64,000 nucleotides of DNA from Cupriavidus necator (GTDB taxonomy: Bacteria > Pseudomonadota > Gammaproteobacteria > Burkholderiales > Burkholderiaceae). This document shows, in pieces, positions 54,787-62,842 of the stretch; position 1 is the stretch's first letter; every line of letters begins with the position of its first letter. A model generated the notes under the pieces. The model saw only the letters and a program-made list of their open reading frames with translations. It did not search any database and was not told where the DNA came from. The stretch spans positions 77,839-141,838 of the forward strand of contig NZ_SROX01000016.1 of assembly GCF_013141915.1 (NCBI RefSeq). Reading direction: 5' to 3'. The position numbers were made by a program, and so were the translations under genes.

Positions 54787-56217
54787 ATGAGGCCCGGGAC
54801 TTCGATAACCCCGCTGTCACTGACGAGGCGGCTTGGGCTCTTCTTTGCATTGGTACTGTCTATCGCGCTGGCCAGCATGGGCGCCTTTGCTTACTACTCG
54901 CTCGCCGCGCAACTCGAGGCCAGAGACGATGAGGTTGTAAAGGGAAAACTCGAACAGGTCGAGCATTTCTTGCGCGAGGTGGACGGGGTGCAGGGCGTCC
55001 CGGCGGCGCAGCATCGCTTCGATGATCTGGTGCGAGGTTACTCGGACCTCATCGTTCGCGTCACGGCGCTGGATGGCCGGCTTTTGTTTCGCACGGGCAA
55101 CGATGCATTGCTGGAAGGCACTGACCAAGCGGCGGTCACGGGAAAGTCATCGCTCATGTTCCAGTCCGCCGATGCGGTGTTGGGGCGAGACGGTACGCGG
55201 GCGACGGTGTTCGTGGCGAAGTCTGGCGAGGACAGGAAGCAGGTGACTGCGCGATTCCGGACGACGCTCGTGCTTGGTACCACCGTCGGTGTGATATTGA
55301 CGGCCCTGGTGGGGGCGGCCATTACGCGCCGTGAGCTGGAGCCGGCGCACGTACTTATCAAGCAGATCAACCGGATCAGTGTGGAACGGCTGAGCTACCG
55401 GGTGGACATGCCACCCAAGCCCACCGAAGTGCGTGATATCGCCTCTGCGTTCAATGCGATGCTGCAACGCCTCGAGGATGGTTATCAGAAGCTGTCGCGG
55501 TTCTCCGCCGATCTTGCCCATGATTTGCGCACGCCGCTTAACAACCTCATTGGACATGCCGAGGTCGCCTTGTCACGAGACCGCACCGGGCCCGAGTATG
55601 TCGCCTTGGTGGAGGAAAGCCTGGTCGAATACCAGCGACTTGCGAGGATGATCGATGCGATGTTGTTCCTCGCGCGAGCTGACAGTGCCAATGTGGCGCT
55701 CGAGTTGACGGAACTCCAGTTGAATGCAGAACTTCGCAAGTTGTCCGCCTACTTTTCGGTGCTTGCAGAGGAGCGAAGCGTCGTAATCAGGGTAAGCGGG
55801 GATGCCACCCTGGTCGCTGATGCCATTCTGTTCCAGCGTGCGATCAACAATGTTCTGTCAAATGCGGTCCGTCATGCGTGGCCGAATTCGATGATAGATC
55901 TGGTGGTGCGCCGCGAAGCGGCACATTGTTGCATCGACATCACGAACGTTGGAGACCCAATCCCGGAGCGGGAACTTTCCCTCATCTTTGATCGGTTCTT
56001 CCGTGGGGATAGGGCGAGATCCAACTCGTCACAGTCCACGGGGCTGGGCCTGGCCATCGTCCTGTCGATCATGGAGCTCCATGGCGGCGACGCGTCAGCC
56101 GTGAGCGGCTTGGATGGGAAGACACGCTTTACATTGCGCTTCCCGCTCAACGGTGCTGAAGCCTCAGCGCGGGTTTCGGTGGGTAGGCCGAGTCAGGACC
56201 GACCAGTCGTTGGGTAG
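54787..56217 (+). CDS. czcS: CzcS, metal-sensing histidine kinase
   Basis: The ATG at 54787 gives 476 residues, the length I recall for CzcS; an ATG at 54754 inside czcR has a better ribosome site and would add 11 residues. Two membrane segments flank a periplasmic sensor domain. HAMP, the His box DLAHDLRTPLNNLIGHAEVA, NNVLSNAVRHAW and TGLGLAIVLSIMELHGGD follow. It senses periplasmic Zn/Cd/Co and phosphorylates CzcR. Confidence 0.92.
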   Translation: MRPGTSITPLSLTRRLGLFFALVLSIALASMGAFAYYSLAAQLEARDDEVVKGKLEQVEHFLREVDGVQGVPAAQHRFDDLVRGYSDLIVRVTALDGRLLFRTGNDALLEGTDQAAVTGKSSLMFQSADAVLGRDGTRATVFVAKSGEDRKQVTARFRTTLVLGTTVGVILTALVGAAITRRELEPAHVLIKQINRISVERLSYRVDMPPKPTEVRDIASAFNAMLQRLEDGYQKLSRFSADLAHDLRTPLNNLIGHAEVALSRDRTGPEYVALVEESLVEYQRLARMIDAMLFLARADSANVALELTELQLNAELRKLSAYFSVLAEERSVVIRVSGDATLVADAILFQRAINNVLSNAVRHAWPNSMIDLVVRREAAHCCIDITNVGDPIPERELSLIFDRFFRGDRARSNSSQSTGLGLAIVLSIMELHGGDASAVSGLDGKTRFTLRFPLNGAEASARVSVGRPSQDRPVVG

Positions 56218-56331
56218 AGTGGTGCAATGAGCCCGATTGCCTATTTGTAATCGCCGGGCAAGGCTGCAGCATGCGTACAATTTATACACTCGTTTTCATA
56301 GATCAACGAAGTCTCTAGAAAGGAGATGACT

Positions 56332-56727
56332 ATGAAAACGAAGAAACACGCCTTGCTGTTTGCGGCGTTGCTGTTGGGTGGGATGTCGGCTTCGTATGCT
56401 TTGGAAATGACCGGGTTGAAACCGGGCGTGCCTGCGTCGACGGCGACGGCGCAGGCGATGGCGAAGCGTCACGCGACCTTGTATGGCGATCCAGCCGGCC
56501 AATCTCAGGCCAGTCGCATTATCGACGTGAAGCCAGGGATGCGGTATGTCAACGTGGACTCTGGCGAGACGGTGGCGTTTCGGGCCGGCGAGAAGATCGT
56601 CGCATGGACCTTCGCCCAGATGGTCAGGGATACGAGTGTGGACCTTGGCTTGTTGATGCCGGATCTGCCGGGTAGCGCTGGCGTGCGCGTCTATATTGAT
56701 AGAAGCGACCTCTTCACAGGTGGCTGA
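56332..56727 (+). CDS. czcE: CzcE, periplasmic metal-binding protein
   Basis: The 131-residue precursor has a signal peptide (KTKKHALLFAALLLGGMSAS, cut after YA) and a mature domain with LYGDPAGQSQASRIIDVKPG, MRYVNVDSGETVAFRAGEK and DLGLLMPDLPG, which I recognise as CzcE. The characterised protein is a dimeric copper-binding protein made under zinc stress. ATG at 56332 has AAGGAG at the right spacing; an ATG two codons upstream overlaps that site. A strong terminator follows. Confidence 0.95.
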   Translation: MKTKKHALLFAALLLGGMSASYALEMTGLKPGVPASTATAQAMAKRHATLYGDPAGQSQASRIIDVKPGMRYVNVDSGETVAFRAGEKIVAWTFAQMVRDTSVDLGLLMPDLPGSAGVRVYIDRSDLFTGG

Positions 56728-56751
56728 ACGTTGCTGAACCGGTGAACTACA

Positions 56752-56777
56752 GGCCCCGCACAATGCGGGGCCTTTTT
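56752..56777 (+). terminator. Intrinsic terminator after czcE
   Basis: GGCCCCGCA (56752-56760), loop CAA, TGCGGGGCC (56764-56772), then five T residues. This is a canonical rho-independent terminator closing the czc cluster. Confidence 0.9.
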
Positions 56778-56884
56778 CATCGTCATTGGCGTCGGTTCTG
56801 CCGCTTAGCAATACACGAGGCGATGGGAAGTTGTAGCACGCGCCACCGCATCATGAACGGCACCGGATTGACGCCGATGGAGGG

Positions 56885-56917
56885 AAAAAAAGCTTGCCCT
56901 CCGGGGAGGGCAAGCTT
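56885..56917 (-). terminator. Intrinsic terminator of the TDGA-repeat gene (minus strand)
   Basis: A 13-bp perfect stem (AAGCTTGCCCTCC 56890-56902 with 56905-56917) is followed on the minus strand by seven T residues (plus-strand A-run ending at 56891). It lies about 110 bp behind the minus-strand gene at 57026-57304. The 300-bp region 56728-57025 holds no gene. Confidence 0.85.
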
Positions 56918-57025
56918 CGGAAGCTTTCGCCATCGGGATAAAGCGAAAGAGCACCAAGAGCCAAGCAACTGACGGGTGCCTGGCTCCCCCACAGAGGTCG
57001 GTCTGAGTTTCAGGGACGGCTTGCG

Positions 57026-57304
57026 TCAAATTCCGCGTGCGCCATCGGTGAACACATCACGCGGCCCAATACGCGAGCCGTCGGTAAATACGTCACGCTG
57101 GCCGAGGCGTGCGCCGTCGGTGAACACGTCGCGCTTGTCGATGCGTGCACCGCCGGCGTAAATGTCGTTGACTGCGGCGCGTCCGCCGTCGGTGTAGGGG
57201 TCGCGGGGACGGTGGATCTGGCCATCAGGGGTAGCAGCGATGGCGGAGCCGGCGGCAGCAATCGTGAGGGCAGCAGCAATCAGGGCAGTGTGAATCGTCT
57301 TCAT
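57026..57304 (-). CDS. Small secreted protein with TDGA repeats (second copy)
   Basis: The 92-residue precursor has a signal peptide (MKTIHTALIAAALTIAAAGS, cut after AIA). The mature part is almost entirely repeats of about 14 residues: RDPYTDGGRAAV, NDIYAGGARID, RDVFTDGARLGQ, RDVFTDGSRIGP, RDVFTDGARG. The pattern matches the protein at 18540-18773 although the surrounding sequence differs. The function is unknown. An upstream CzcR-type box (57386-57401) suggests metal regulation, and it has its own terminator. Confidence 0.85.
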   Translation of the reverse strand: MKTIHTALIAAALTIAAAGSAIAATPDGQIHRPRDPYTDGGRAAVNDIYAGGARIDKRDVFTDGARLGQRDVFTDGSRIGPRDVFTDGARGI

Positions 57305-57385
57305 GGAATCTCTCCGGAGTCAATGTTTGTGAGTCTCTAATCGCTCACCGTGTTCACAGTCTAGCTACCGGACCTGCTCCACTGA

Positions 57386-57401
57386 ATTACCCGCGTATTA
57401 C
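57386..57401. promoter_or_regulatory. Candidate CzcR box, ATTAC-N6-ATTAC
   Basis: A perfect direct repeat (57386-57390 and 57397-57401) about 85 bp upstream of the TDGA-repeat gene and in front of the porin terminator. It is the cleanest example of the motif in the window. Confidence 0.55.
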
Positions 57402-57412
57402 GATCCTGTCAT

Positions 57413-57438
57413 AAAAAAATGCCTCCCGGTTGGGAGGC
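57413..57438 (-). terminator. Intrinsic terminator of the second porin (minus strand)
   Basis: On the minus strand GCCTCCC, loop AACC, GGGAGGC is followed by seven T residues. It lies 50 bp after the porin stop. Confidence 0.9.
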
Positions 57439-57486
57439 ACAAACTCTCTTGAATTAACAAGAAAGTGTCGATTCTTTTGAGCTCGC

Positions 57487-58554
57487 TCAGAACTTGTGGC
57501 GTACGCCTACGACGACGCCGGTCTGATCCTTGCCAGGGACAACGTTGGTCGGGCTGCCGGTCGTCGAGTTGTAGCCGTTCATGCCCAGCTGCGAGTTGCC
57601 GCGGTTCAGTGCATAACCGACGTTCATATACACATCGGTACGCTTCGAGAAAGCGTAATCTGCCGAGGCAACGAACAGGAACGGGTCTGCGCCAGAATTG
57701 CGGCTGTCCGTGTAGTAGGCGGCGCCGGTCAGCGTCAGTGCGGGCGTCAGGCCATAGCGCAGGCCGGCCCAGTAAATGTTAGAACCGTTCGTCGGCAGCG
57801 CACCGACATTGCCGTTGTACCAGCGATAACCAATAAATGCCTTAGCCGGTCCGAAAGCGTAGCTCGCGCCAATTAGAGCGCGGCGGTCCTTGCGGTCGGC
57901 CGTGGCGACGGTGCTGCCCTGGATCTCGTCGTACACCGCGCCGACAGCGAGGGCGCCGGTTTCATACATGAGCGATACGCCCATGTTTCGATCGACCTTG
58001 TAGTTCCCCGGCACTTCGCCGCCGCCGGTGCGGCTAAAGCTGTAGAGGCCGGTGACCGTCAGGCCACTGAAGATGCCACGGTACTTGATAGCATTGTCAG
58101 CGCGACCCGCCAAGACGTCATCCATCTTGAAGAGCGAGTAGCGCGGCGCGAAGCCCATCGGGTCGAGTTGCAGCGTGGTGTCATACATTGGTGTCGTTTG
58201 ACGACCCAACGTCAGTTGACCATATTTGCTACCCAATCCTACGAAGGCACTACGATCAAAAAGACGGGTGCTGTTGTTCTGTGCGCCGGTGTCGAACGAA
58301 ATGCCGCTTTCCAATTCGAAGATGGCTTTCAGACCGCCGCCAAGGTCTTCGACGCCACGCAGGCCCCAACGCGACGTCGACATGTTGCCGGAGGTCATGC
58401 GAACCTGGTTCGAGCCACCGGGCGAAGCCGATGGGACGTTGCTCAGATACTCGATACCCGCGTCGGCCACACCATACAGCGTGACGCTCGATTGAGCGAA
58501 TGCGGTTGTAGCGAACAGACCGAGGGATGCGACGGCAATGCGACTAATCTTCAT
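57487..58554 (-). CDS. Gram-negative trimeric porin (second copy)
   Basis: The 355-residue protein has signal MKISRIAVASLGLFATTAFA, mature start QSSVTLYGVADAGIEYLSN, and ends GVRHKF. It closely parallels the porin at 5722-6795 along its length (GLRGVEDLGGGLKAIFELES; LQLDPMGFAPRYSLFK), so they are paralogues. It has its own strong terminator. Placement between czcE and flgB and near CzcR-type motifs suggests metal-dependent permeability control; the pore substrate is unknown. Confidence 0.93.
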   Translation of the reverse strand: MKISRIAVASLGLFATTAFAQSSVTLYGVADAGIEYLSNVPSASPGGSNQVRMTSGNMSTSRWGLRGVEDLGGGLKAIFELESGISFDTGAQNNSTRLFDRSAFVGLGSKYGQLTLGRQTTPMYDTTLQLDPMGFAPRYSLFKMDDVLAGRADNAIKYRGIFSGLTVTGLYSFSRTGGGEVPGNYKVDRNMGVSLMYETGALAVGAVYDEIQGSTVATADRKDRRALIGASYAFGPAKAFIGYRWYNGNVGALPTNGSNIYWAGLRYGLTPALTLTGAAYYTDSRNSGADPFLFVASADYAFSKRTDVYMNVGYALNRGNSQLGMNGYNSTTGSPTNVVPGKDQTGVVVGVRHKF

Positions 58555-58612
58555 GGATTCTCCTCATTAAGACCCGAAATTAATTTGGTGGGGGCGAGTA
58601 TAGAAATCTGCA

Positions 58613-58629
58613 GATGACGGTCAGATTGC
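58613..58629 (+). promoter_or_regulatory. Shared GTCAGATTGC element in the porin-flgB divergent region
   Basis: GATGACGGTCAGATTGC repeats, with one change, the sequence before czcN. A GTAATTAC follows three bases later. The 296-bp region otherwise holds no gene. Confidence 0.4.
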
Positions 58630-58850
58630 GAAGTAATTACGTGGGGTCACTTCGTCGCGTGATGACGACAAGGTGGAACGTACCGGGGTTATGTGGATTG
58701 ACATGGCTTTCGCGCGGACGCGTCAACCTGTGTGCGCGCGAACATTGCGGGCCGGTAATGGGAAACTCACGAAAAGAGGTCGCTTCTCTCGAAGCAAGAT
58801 CGACTGCCTTTGCAATACGCTGCGGGTTCCGATCTAGTTGGAGAGTAAGG

Positions 58851-59273
58851 ATGGACACGCCATACGTCGCAAAATGGGCGCGTAGCGAAGACAGCGTTCA
58901 TGAGCAAGCGCTGCGACTTCGCACACGGAGGTTCGAGCTGCTGTCTGCAAATATTGCAAATGCGGATACGCCGAACTACAAGGCGCGCGATATCGACTTC
59001 AGCGCCGAGTTGGATAGGGTGATGGGCAGTGGCCAGAATTTTGCGGGCATGACCATGACTTCGCCGCGACACATCGAGGCAAGCAAGCCCGCGCTGGAAG
59101 AGGATCTGATGTATCGCGTCCCCCTGCAGTCGAGTATGGACGGCAACACCGTGGAGATGGACGTCGAGCGTGTGGCGTTTGCAGAGAACGCGCTGCGGAT
59201 GCGGTTCTCCATTCAAAAGACTGCCGACGAGTACAAGGACATGCTCAAGCTCTACCAGGACATGCGGCCCTAG
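58851..59273 (+). CDS. flgB: FlgB-like flagellar basal-body rod protein (orphan)
   Basis: The 140-residue protein has the rod-protein N-terminal motif ELLSANIANADTPNYKARDI, followed by DFSAEL. The typical FlgB end is VERVAFAENALRMRFSIQKT, ADEYKDMLKLYQD. Length matches normal FlgB (about 135). The ATG is preceded by GAGAGTAAGG. No flgC or other flagellar gene is adjacent, so it is either a displaced gene or a protein reused for another purpose in the metal response. Confidence 0.88.
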   Translation: MDTPYVAKWARSEDSVHEQALRLRTRRFELLSANIANADTPNYKARDIDFSAELDRVMGSGQNFAGMTMTSPRHIEASKPALEEDLMYRVPLQSSMDGNTVEMDVERVAFAENALRMRFSIQKTADEYKDMLKLYQDMRP

Positions 59274-59287
59274 CGGGGAAACCGCGA

Positions 59288-59569
59288 CTACTGGCAGGGC
59301 GGCTTGGGTGCGGCGACAGCGCTGGACGCGTCTCTGGAAGACGGCTCCGGTGTGCTCGCTGCGGATTCCTGCTTCGACGGATGTTTGGCTGTGCGATGTC
59401 GCGGGTTGGCCGCCCAGGCAACCCGTTGGTCGCGGGAGGCGTATCCCGTGTCTGAATGTCCAATGGCGAGGGTGTGCCACTGGGTCGGCTTCTCGCTGAG
59501 TCGATCACCGGTCGCAGGAGCCGGCAAAGCGTAGGCCAGCAAGGCAGAGCATGCGACGGCGCTAATCAT
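59288..59569 (-). CDS. Small secreted protein with NPRHR motif
   Basis: The 93-residue precursor starts with a short hydrophobic signal (MISAVACSALLAYALPAPAT). It continues QWHTLAIGHSDTGYASRDQR and VAWAANPRHRTAKHPSKQ, ending PKPPCQ. The NPRHR-x2-KH element and the Pro-rich Cys-containing end recall the protein at 8088-8474. It is convergent with flgB and divergent from czcP, sharing the intergenic region with a CzcR-type box. Function unknown. Confidence 0.6.
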   Translation of the reverse strand: MISAVACSALLAYALPAPATGDRLSEKPTQWHTLAIGHSDTGYASRDQRVAWAANPRHRTAKHPSKQESAASTPEPSSRDASSAVAAPKPPCQ

Positions 59570-59586
59570 CTGTATGGTTCCTGGAC

Positions 59587-59656
59587 GGATGACATGAGGA
59601 TCCTGTCATCCGCAAGATAGTACGCTCAGATTGCGGGCACATTACCAACGCATTAC
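59587..59656. promoter_or_regulatory. czcP regulatory region: dyad, CTCAGATTGC and ATTAC-N6-ATTAC box
   Basis: Within 70 bp there is an inverted repeat GGATGACA-N9-TGTCATCC (59587-59611), the CTCAGATTGC element (59625-59634) and a perfect direct repeat ATTAC-N6-ATTAC (59641-59656). They lie between the divergent secreted-protein gene and czcP (start 59773). Confidence 0.5.
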
Positions 59657-59772
59657 GGCGGGGCATTGGGGCGCTGACTCGTTGAGCTTTGTTGTTGCAA
59701 TGCGGGGCACACTAGTTGCTAATAGTGTGCAACGGCGTGAATGCCGATTCAGACTGACTGGAGCCCGCGACA

Positions 59773-62250
59773 ATGACCGAAAAGCTGCGCCTGGACATTC
59801 CTGTCTTGCTTCCTGGCCTTCCCGATTCCTCTGATCCCTGTGTAGAACGGTTGCTGTCCGAACTGAGAGGGAAAGAGGGCGTCGAGGCGGCGCATATAAA
59901 AACTGCAAATGTTGATAGCGATTCACAGATATGTGTCCACTACGATCCCGCAGCGATTTCCCTTGCCCGCATCCGGGAGCTGGTGACAAGCACGGGTGCG
60001 GTGATTTCGTCGCGGTTTGGTCATGTGCTTTGGCAATTGAAGGGCGTCTGGCACGAACGACGAGCGCGAACCGTAGCTAGCCAACTGCGGGCCTTGCCCG
60101 GCGTCATCGAGGCCGAAGTCAGCGCCTCCGGCATAGCGCGCGTCGAATTCGACAACGATCGGATCTCCGCGGCAGGGATCGAGCAGGCCCTGTCAAAACG
60201 CGGGCTCGCGCCGGTTGAGATCGGTGCCCGGAAGAGCGGTCATGCAGACCATGAACACCGCGAAGGCGTCAAGGATCATGCACATGGGGAAGGCGAGGGG
60301 CATGAGGCCCACGCACACGGCAGCGTGTTTGGCCCGAATACTGAGCTAATCTTCTCCCTGATCTGTGGGGCCTTGCTTGGTCTCGGATTTGCCGTTGGTA
60401 AGCTGTTCGGCAGCCTGCCAGCATGGATTCCGGTTGCCTTCTTTGTCGGCGCGTATTTTTTTGGTGGTTTCTATACCGTTCGGGAAGCGATAGAGAACCT
60501 CCGGCTAAAGAAGTTCGAAATCGACACACTGATGCTGGTAGCCGCCGCAGGGGCGGCGGCGTTAGGCGCTTGGGCGGAAGGCGCGCTACTTCTCTTTTTG
60601 TTCAGTCTCGGCCACGGGCTCGAACACTACGCCATGGGGCGCGCCAAGCGGGCGATCGAAGCGTTGGCGGCGCTCGCACCGGCTACAGCAAGTGTGCGGC
60701 GTGAAGGCGAGGTACGAGAGGTCCCCGTCGAGGAATTGCAGGTGGGGGATGTGGTGGTGGTTCGGCCGAACGAACGCCTCCCCGCCGATGGTTTTCTGGT
60801 AAAGGGGGCTTCCGCAGTCAATCAAGCGCCGGTTACTGGCGAAAGCATCCCGGTCGACAAGCAGCCCGTGGATGACGCCGCCGCAGCCAGGAGGAAGCCC
60901 GATGCCGTAGGGGCCGTGTCCCGCGTGTTCGCCGGAACCATCAATGGCGCCGGCGCCATTGAAGTGGAAGTGACGCGCCTTTCCACGGACAGCGCCCTGG
61001 CGAAAGTCGTCAAGATGGTCAACGAGGCCGAAGCGCAAAAGTCACCGAGCCAGCGGTTCACTGAGAAGTTCGAACGGATCTTTGTTCCTGCAGTGCTTGT
61101 GCTGGCGGTATTGCTGCTGTTTGCAGGGCTAGTGATCAATGAGCCGTTCAGTGCGACCTTCTACCGCGCCATGGCGGTGCTGGTTGCCGCCAGCCCATGC
61201 GCGCTCGCCATCGCGACACCGAGCGCGGTGCTGTCGGGGGTAGCGCGCGCCGCTAGAGGGGGTGTACTGATCAAGGGCGGGGCGCCGCTCGAAAACCTGG
61301 GTTCACTGAAAGCCATTGCATTCGATAAGACGGGGACGCTGACGGAGGGGCGCCCCCGTATTACCGATGTGATGGTCGCCGAAGGAGTAGCTGAAGCGGA
61401 ATTGTTGAGCGTAGCGGTCGCCGTGGAGTCGCTCAGCGACCACCCGTTGGCTGCGGCCATTGCCCGCGATGGCCGCAAGCGCCTGGAAGGCAGTTCCATC
61501 CCGGAAGCGTCTCATCTCCAAAGCTTGACCGGACGCGGGGTCACGGCGACGTTGTGCGGTAAGACCGTCTGGATTGGCAAGCCTGACATGTTCGGCGCCG
61601 ACGGGATTGCACCGCTTAGCGAATCGATGGCGAGCGCAGTGCAGACGCTGCGCAGCACTGGCCGCACGACAATGATCGTCAGGCAGGGAGATCGGGACCT
61701 CGGCGCCATTGGGCTGATGGACACGCCGCGCGCTGCCCTCGAGGCACTGCGCAGGCTGGGTATCACACGCATGATCATGATCTCCGGCGATCACCAGCGC
61801 GCAGCCGAAGCCGTCGCCAAGGACGTAGGTATCGATGAAGCCTGGGGCGATCTGATGCCTGAGGACAAGGTCAAAGCCATCCAGACGTTGCGCGCGGAAG
61901 CCAAAGTGGCCATGGTCGGCGACGGCGTCAACGACGCGCCGGCAATGGCCAACGCCACGGTGGGCATCGCAATGGGTGCGGCAGGTTCAGATGTGGCACT
62001 GGAAACGGCGGATGTTGCGCTGATGGCCGACGACCTCCAACACCTGCCTTTTGTGGTCGGTTTAAGCCGACATACGCGGGCCATCATCCTTCAGAACGTG
62101 TATATCAGCCTCGGCGTCGTGGCGTTCCTTCTGCCAGCCACGATCCTCGGCCTCGGTATCGGGCCCGCCGTGGCCATGCATGAGGGGTCGACGCTGATCG
62201 TCGTGTTCAATGCGCTTCGACTGCTAGCCTATCGCGACAAATCCCCATGA
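59773..62250 (+). CDS. czcP: CzcP-type P1B-4-like metal-exporting ATPase
   Basis: The 825-residue protein has two N-terminal HMA-like folds without CxxC and a His-rich stretch (HADHEHREGVKDHAHGEGEG, HEAHAHG). The membrane metal motif is SPC (VAASPCALAIATPS), not CPC. DKTGTLTEGRP and GDGVNDAPAMAN are the P-type core, and AMHEGSTLIVVFNALRLL near the end is the HEG(S/G)T element of P1B-4 pumps. In C. metallidurans CzcP boosts export of Zn, Cd and Co from the cytosol. The CzcR-type box upstream supports co-regulation with czc. Confidence 0.9.
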   Translation: MTEKLRLDIPVLLPGLPDSSDPCVERLLSELRGKEGVEAAHIKTANVDSDSQICVHYDPAAISLARIRELVTSTGAVISSRFGHVLWQLKGVWHERRARTVASQLRALPGVIEAEVSASGIARVEFDNDRISAAGIEQALSKRGLAPVEIGARKSGHADHEHREGVKDHAHGEGEGHEAHAHGSVFGPNTELIFSLICGALLGLGFAVGKLFGSLPAWIPVAFFVGAYFFGGFYTVREAIENLRLKKFEIDTLMLVAAAGAAALGAWAEGALLLFLFSLGHGLEHYAMGRAKRAIEALAALAPATASVRREGEVREVPVEELQVGDVVVVRPNERLPADGFLVKGASAVNQAPVTGESIPVDKQPVDDAAAARRKPDAVGAVSRVFAGTINGAGAIEVEVTRLSTDSALAKVVKMVNEAEAQKSPSQRFTEKFERIFVPAVLVLAVLLLFAGLVINEPFSATFYRAMAVLVAASPCALAIATPSAVLSGVARAARGGVLIKGGAPLENLGSLKAIAFDKTGTLTEGRPRITDVMVAEGVAEAELLSVAVAVESLSDHPLAAAIARDGRKRLEGSSIPEASHLQSLTGRGVTATLCGKTVWIGKPDMFGADGIAPLSESMASAVQTLRSTGRTTMIVRQGDRDLGAIGLMDTPRAALEALRRLGITRMIMISGDHQRAAEAVAKDVGIDEAWGDLMPEDKVKAIQTLRAEAKVAMVGDGVNDAPAMANATVGIAMGAAGSDVALETADVALMADDLQHLPFVVGLSRHTRAIILQNVYISLGVVAFLLPATILGLGIGPAVAMHEGSTLIVVFNALRLLAYRDKSP

Positions 62251-62307
62251 CGGGCCCCGGCCGCAATGATGGCGATGCCAGATGCGGCGGCAGCTATGGC
62301 CGCCGAC

Positions 62308-62610
62308 TCATTTGGCGGCATTGCCGCAACTTCCACAGAACTTTGCGTCGCGTGGGAGTAAGGTGCCGCATCGACTGCACGGCGCCGGAGCCAGTGAACT
62401 GCCGCATTGCTGGCAGAAGCGCGCGCCCTGGGCGCTCACCGTGCCGCAGTTGGGGCAGTGGACGCCGGCGGGGCTTTGTGGTGGCAAAGGATTCCCATAG
62501 CCGTAGCTGCCGCCACCATCATGATGACCTCCTCGACGACCGTGCTCACTTCCGCCGCCGTGATGACCGCCGCTGTGACGGCCCATGAGCCTTTCCAAGA
62601 AACCCATCAT
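62308..62610 (-). CDS. Double zinc-ribbon protein with His/Gly-rich N-terminus
   Basis: The 100-residue protein begins with a His/Gly-rich segment (GRHSGGHHGGGSEHGRRGGH). Two zinc-ribbon-like knuckle sets follow: CPNCGT with CQQCGSS, and CSRCGT with CGSCGN. There is no signal peptide, so it is cytosolic. It may bind several divalent metals. A MerR-type promoter 90-120 bp upstream on the same strand suggests induction by Pb/Cd/Zn. It converges with czcP. Specific function is unknown. Confidence 0.8.
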   Translation of the reverse strand: MMGFLERLMGRHSGGHHGGGSEHGRRGGHHDGGGSYGYGNPLPPQSPAGVHCPNCGTVSAQGARFCQQCGSSLAPAPCSRCGTLLPRDAKFCGSCGNAAK

Positions 62611-62697
62611 TCCTCCTAAGTGGATGGATCGTCGCTGCGGCCCCGTGGTGTCGGGTGCTGCGACGACTTGCGCTGCTACGCGTCAGCCAATGCCTGT

Positions 62698-62728
62698 AGT
62701 AAATAGTCTGTAGTGACTACAGGGTCAA
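62698..62728 (-). promoter_or_regulatory. MerR-family promoter-operator upstream of the zinc-ribbon gene
   Basis: On the minus strand TTGACC (62728-62723) is followed by CTGTAGTCACTACAGACTAT, containing the perfect dyad CTGTAGTCACTACAG. It is the only such site outside the Tn-bounded segment. Confidence 0.65.
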
Positions 62729-62842
62729 TGGTCGGTGGATGCGAAGAACGGAATAAGTTGAATACGAGGCTCTTTCTTTCGAAAACGTCATGATCCCGAT
62801 AGTTGCTGGCCATGTCGTGAGAGCGCATGGAAGGCGGGCTGT

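Noticed and set aside
56742..56972. 76-codon plus-strand frame after czcE
   Set aside because: It spans two terminator hairpins and has no coding character.
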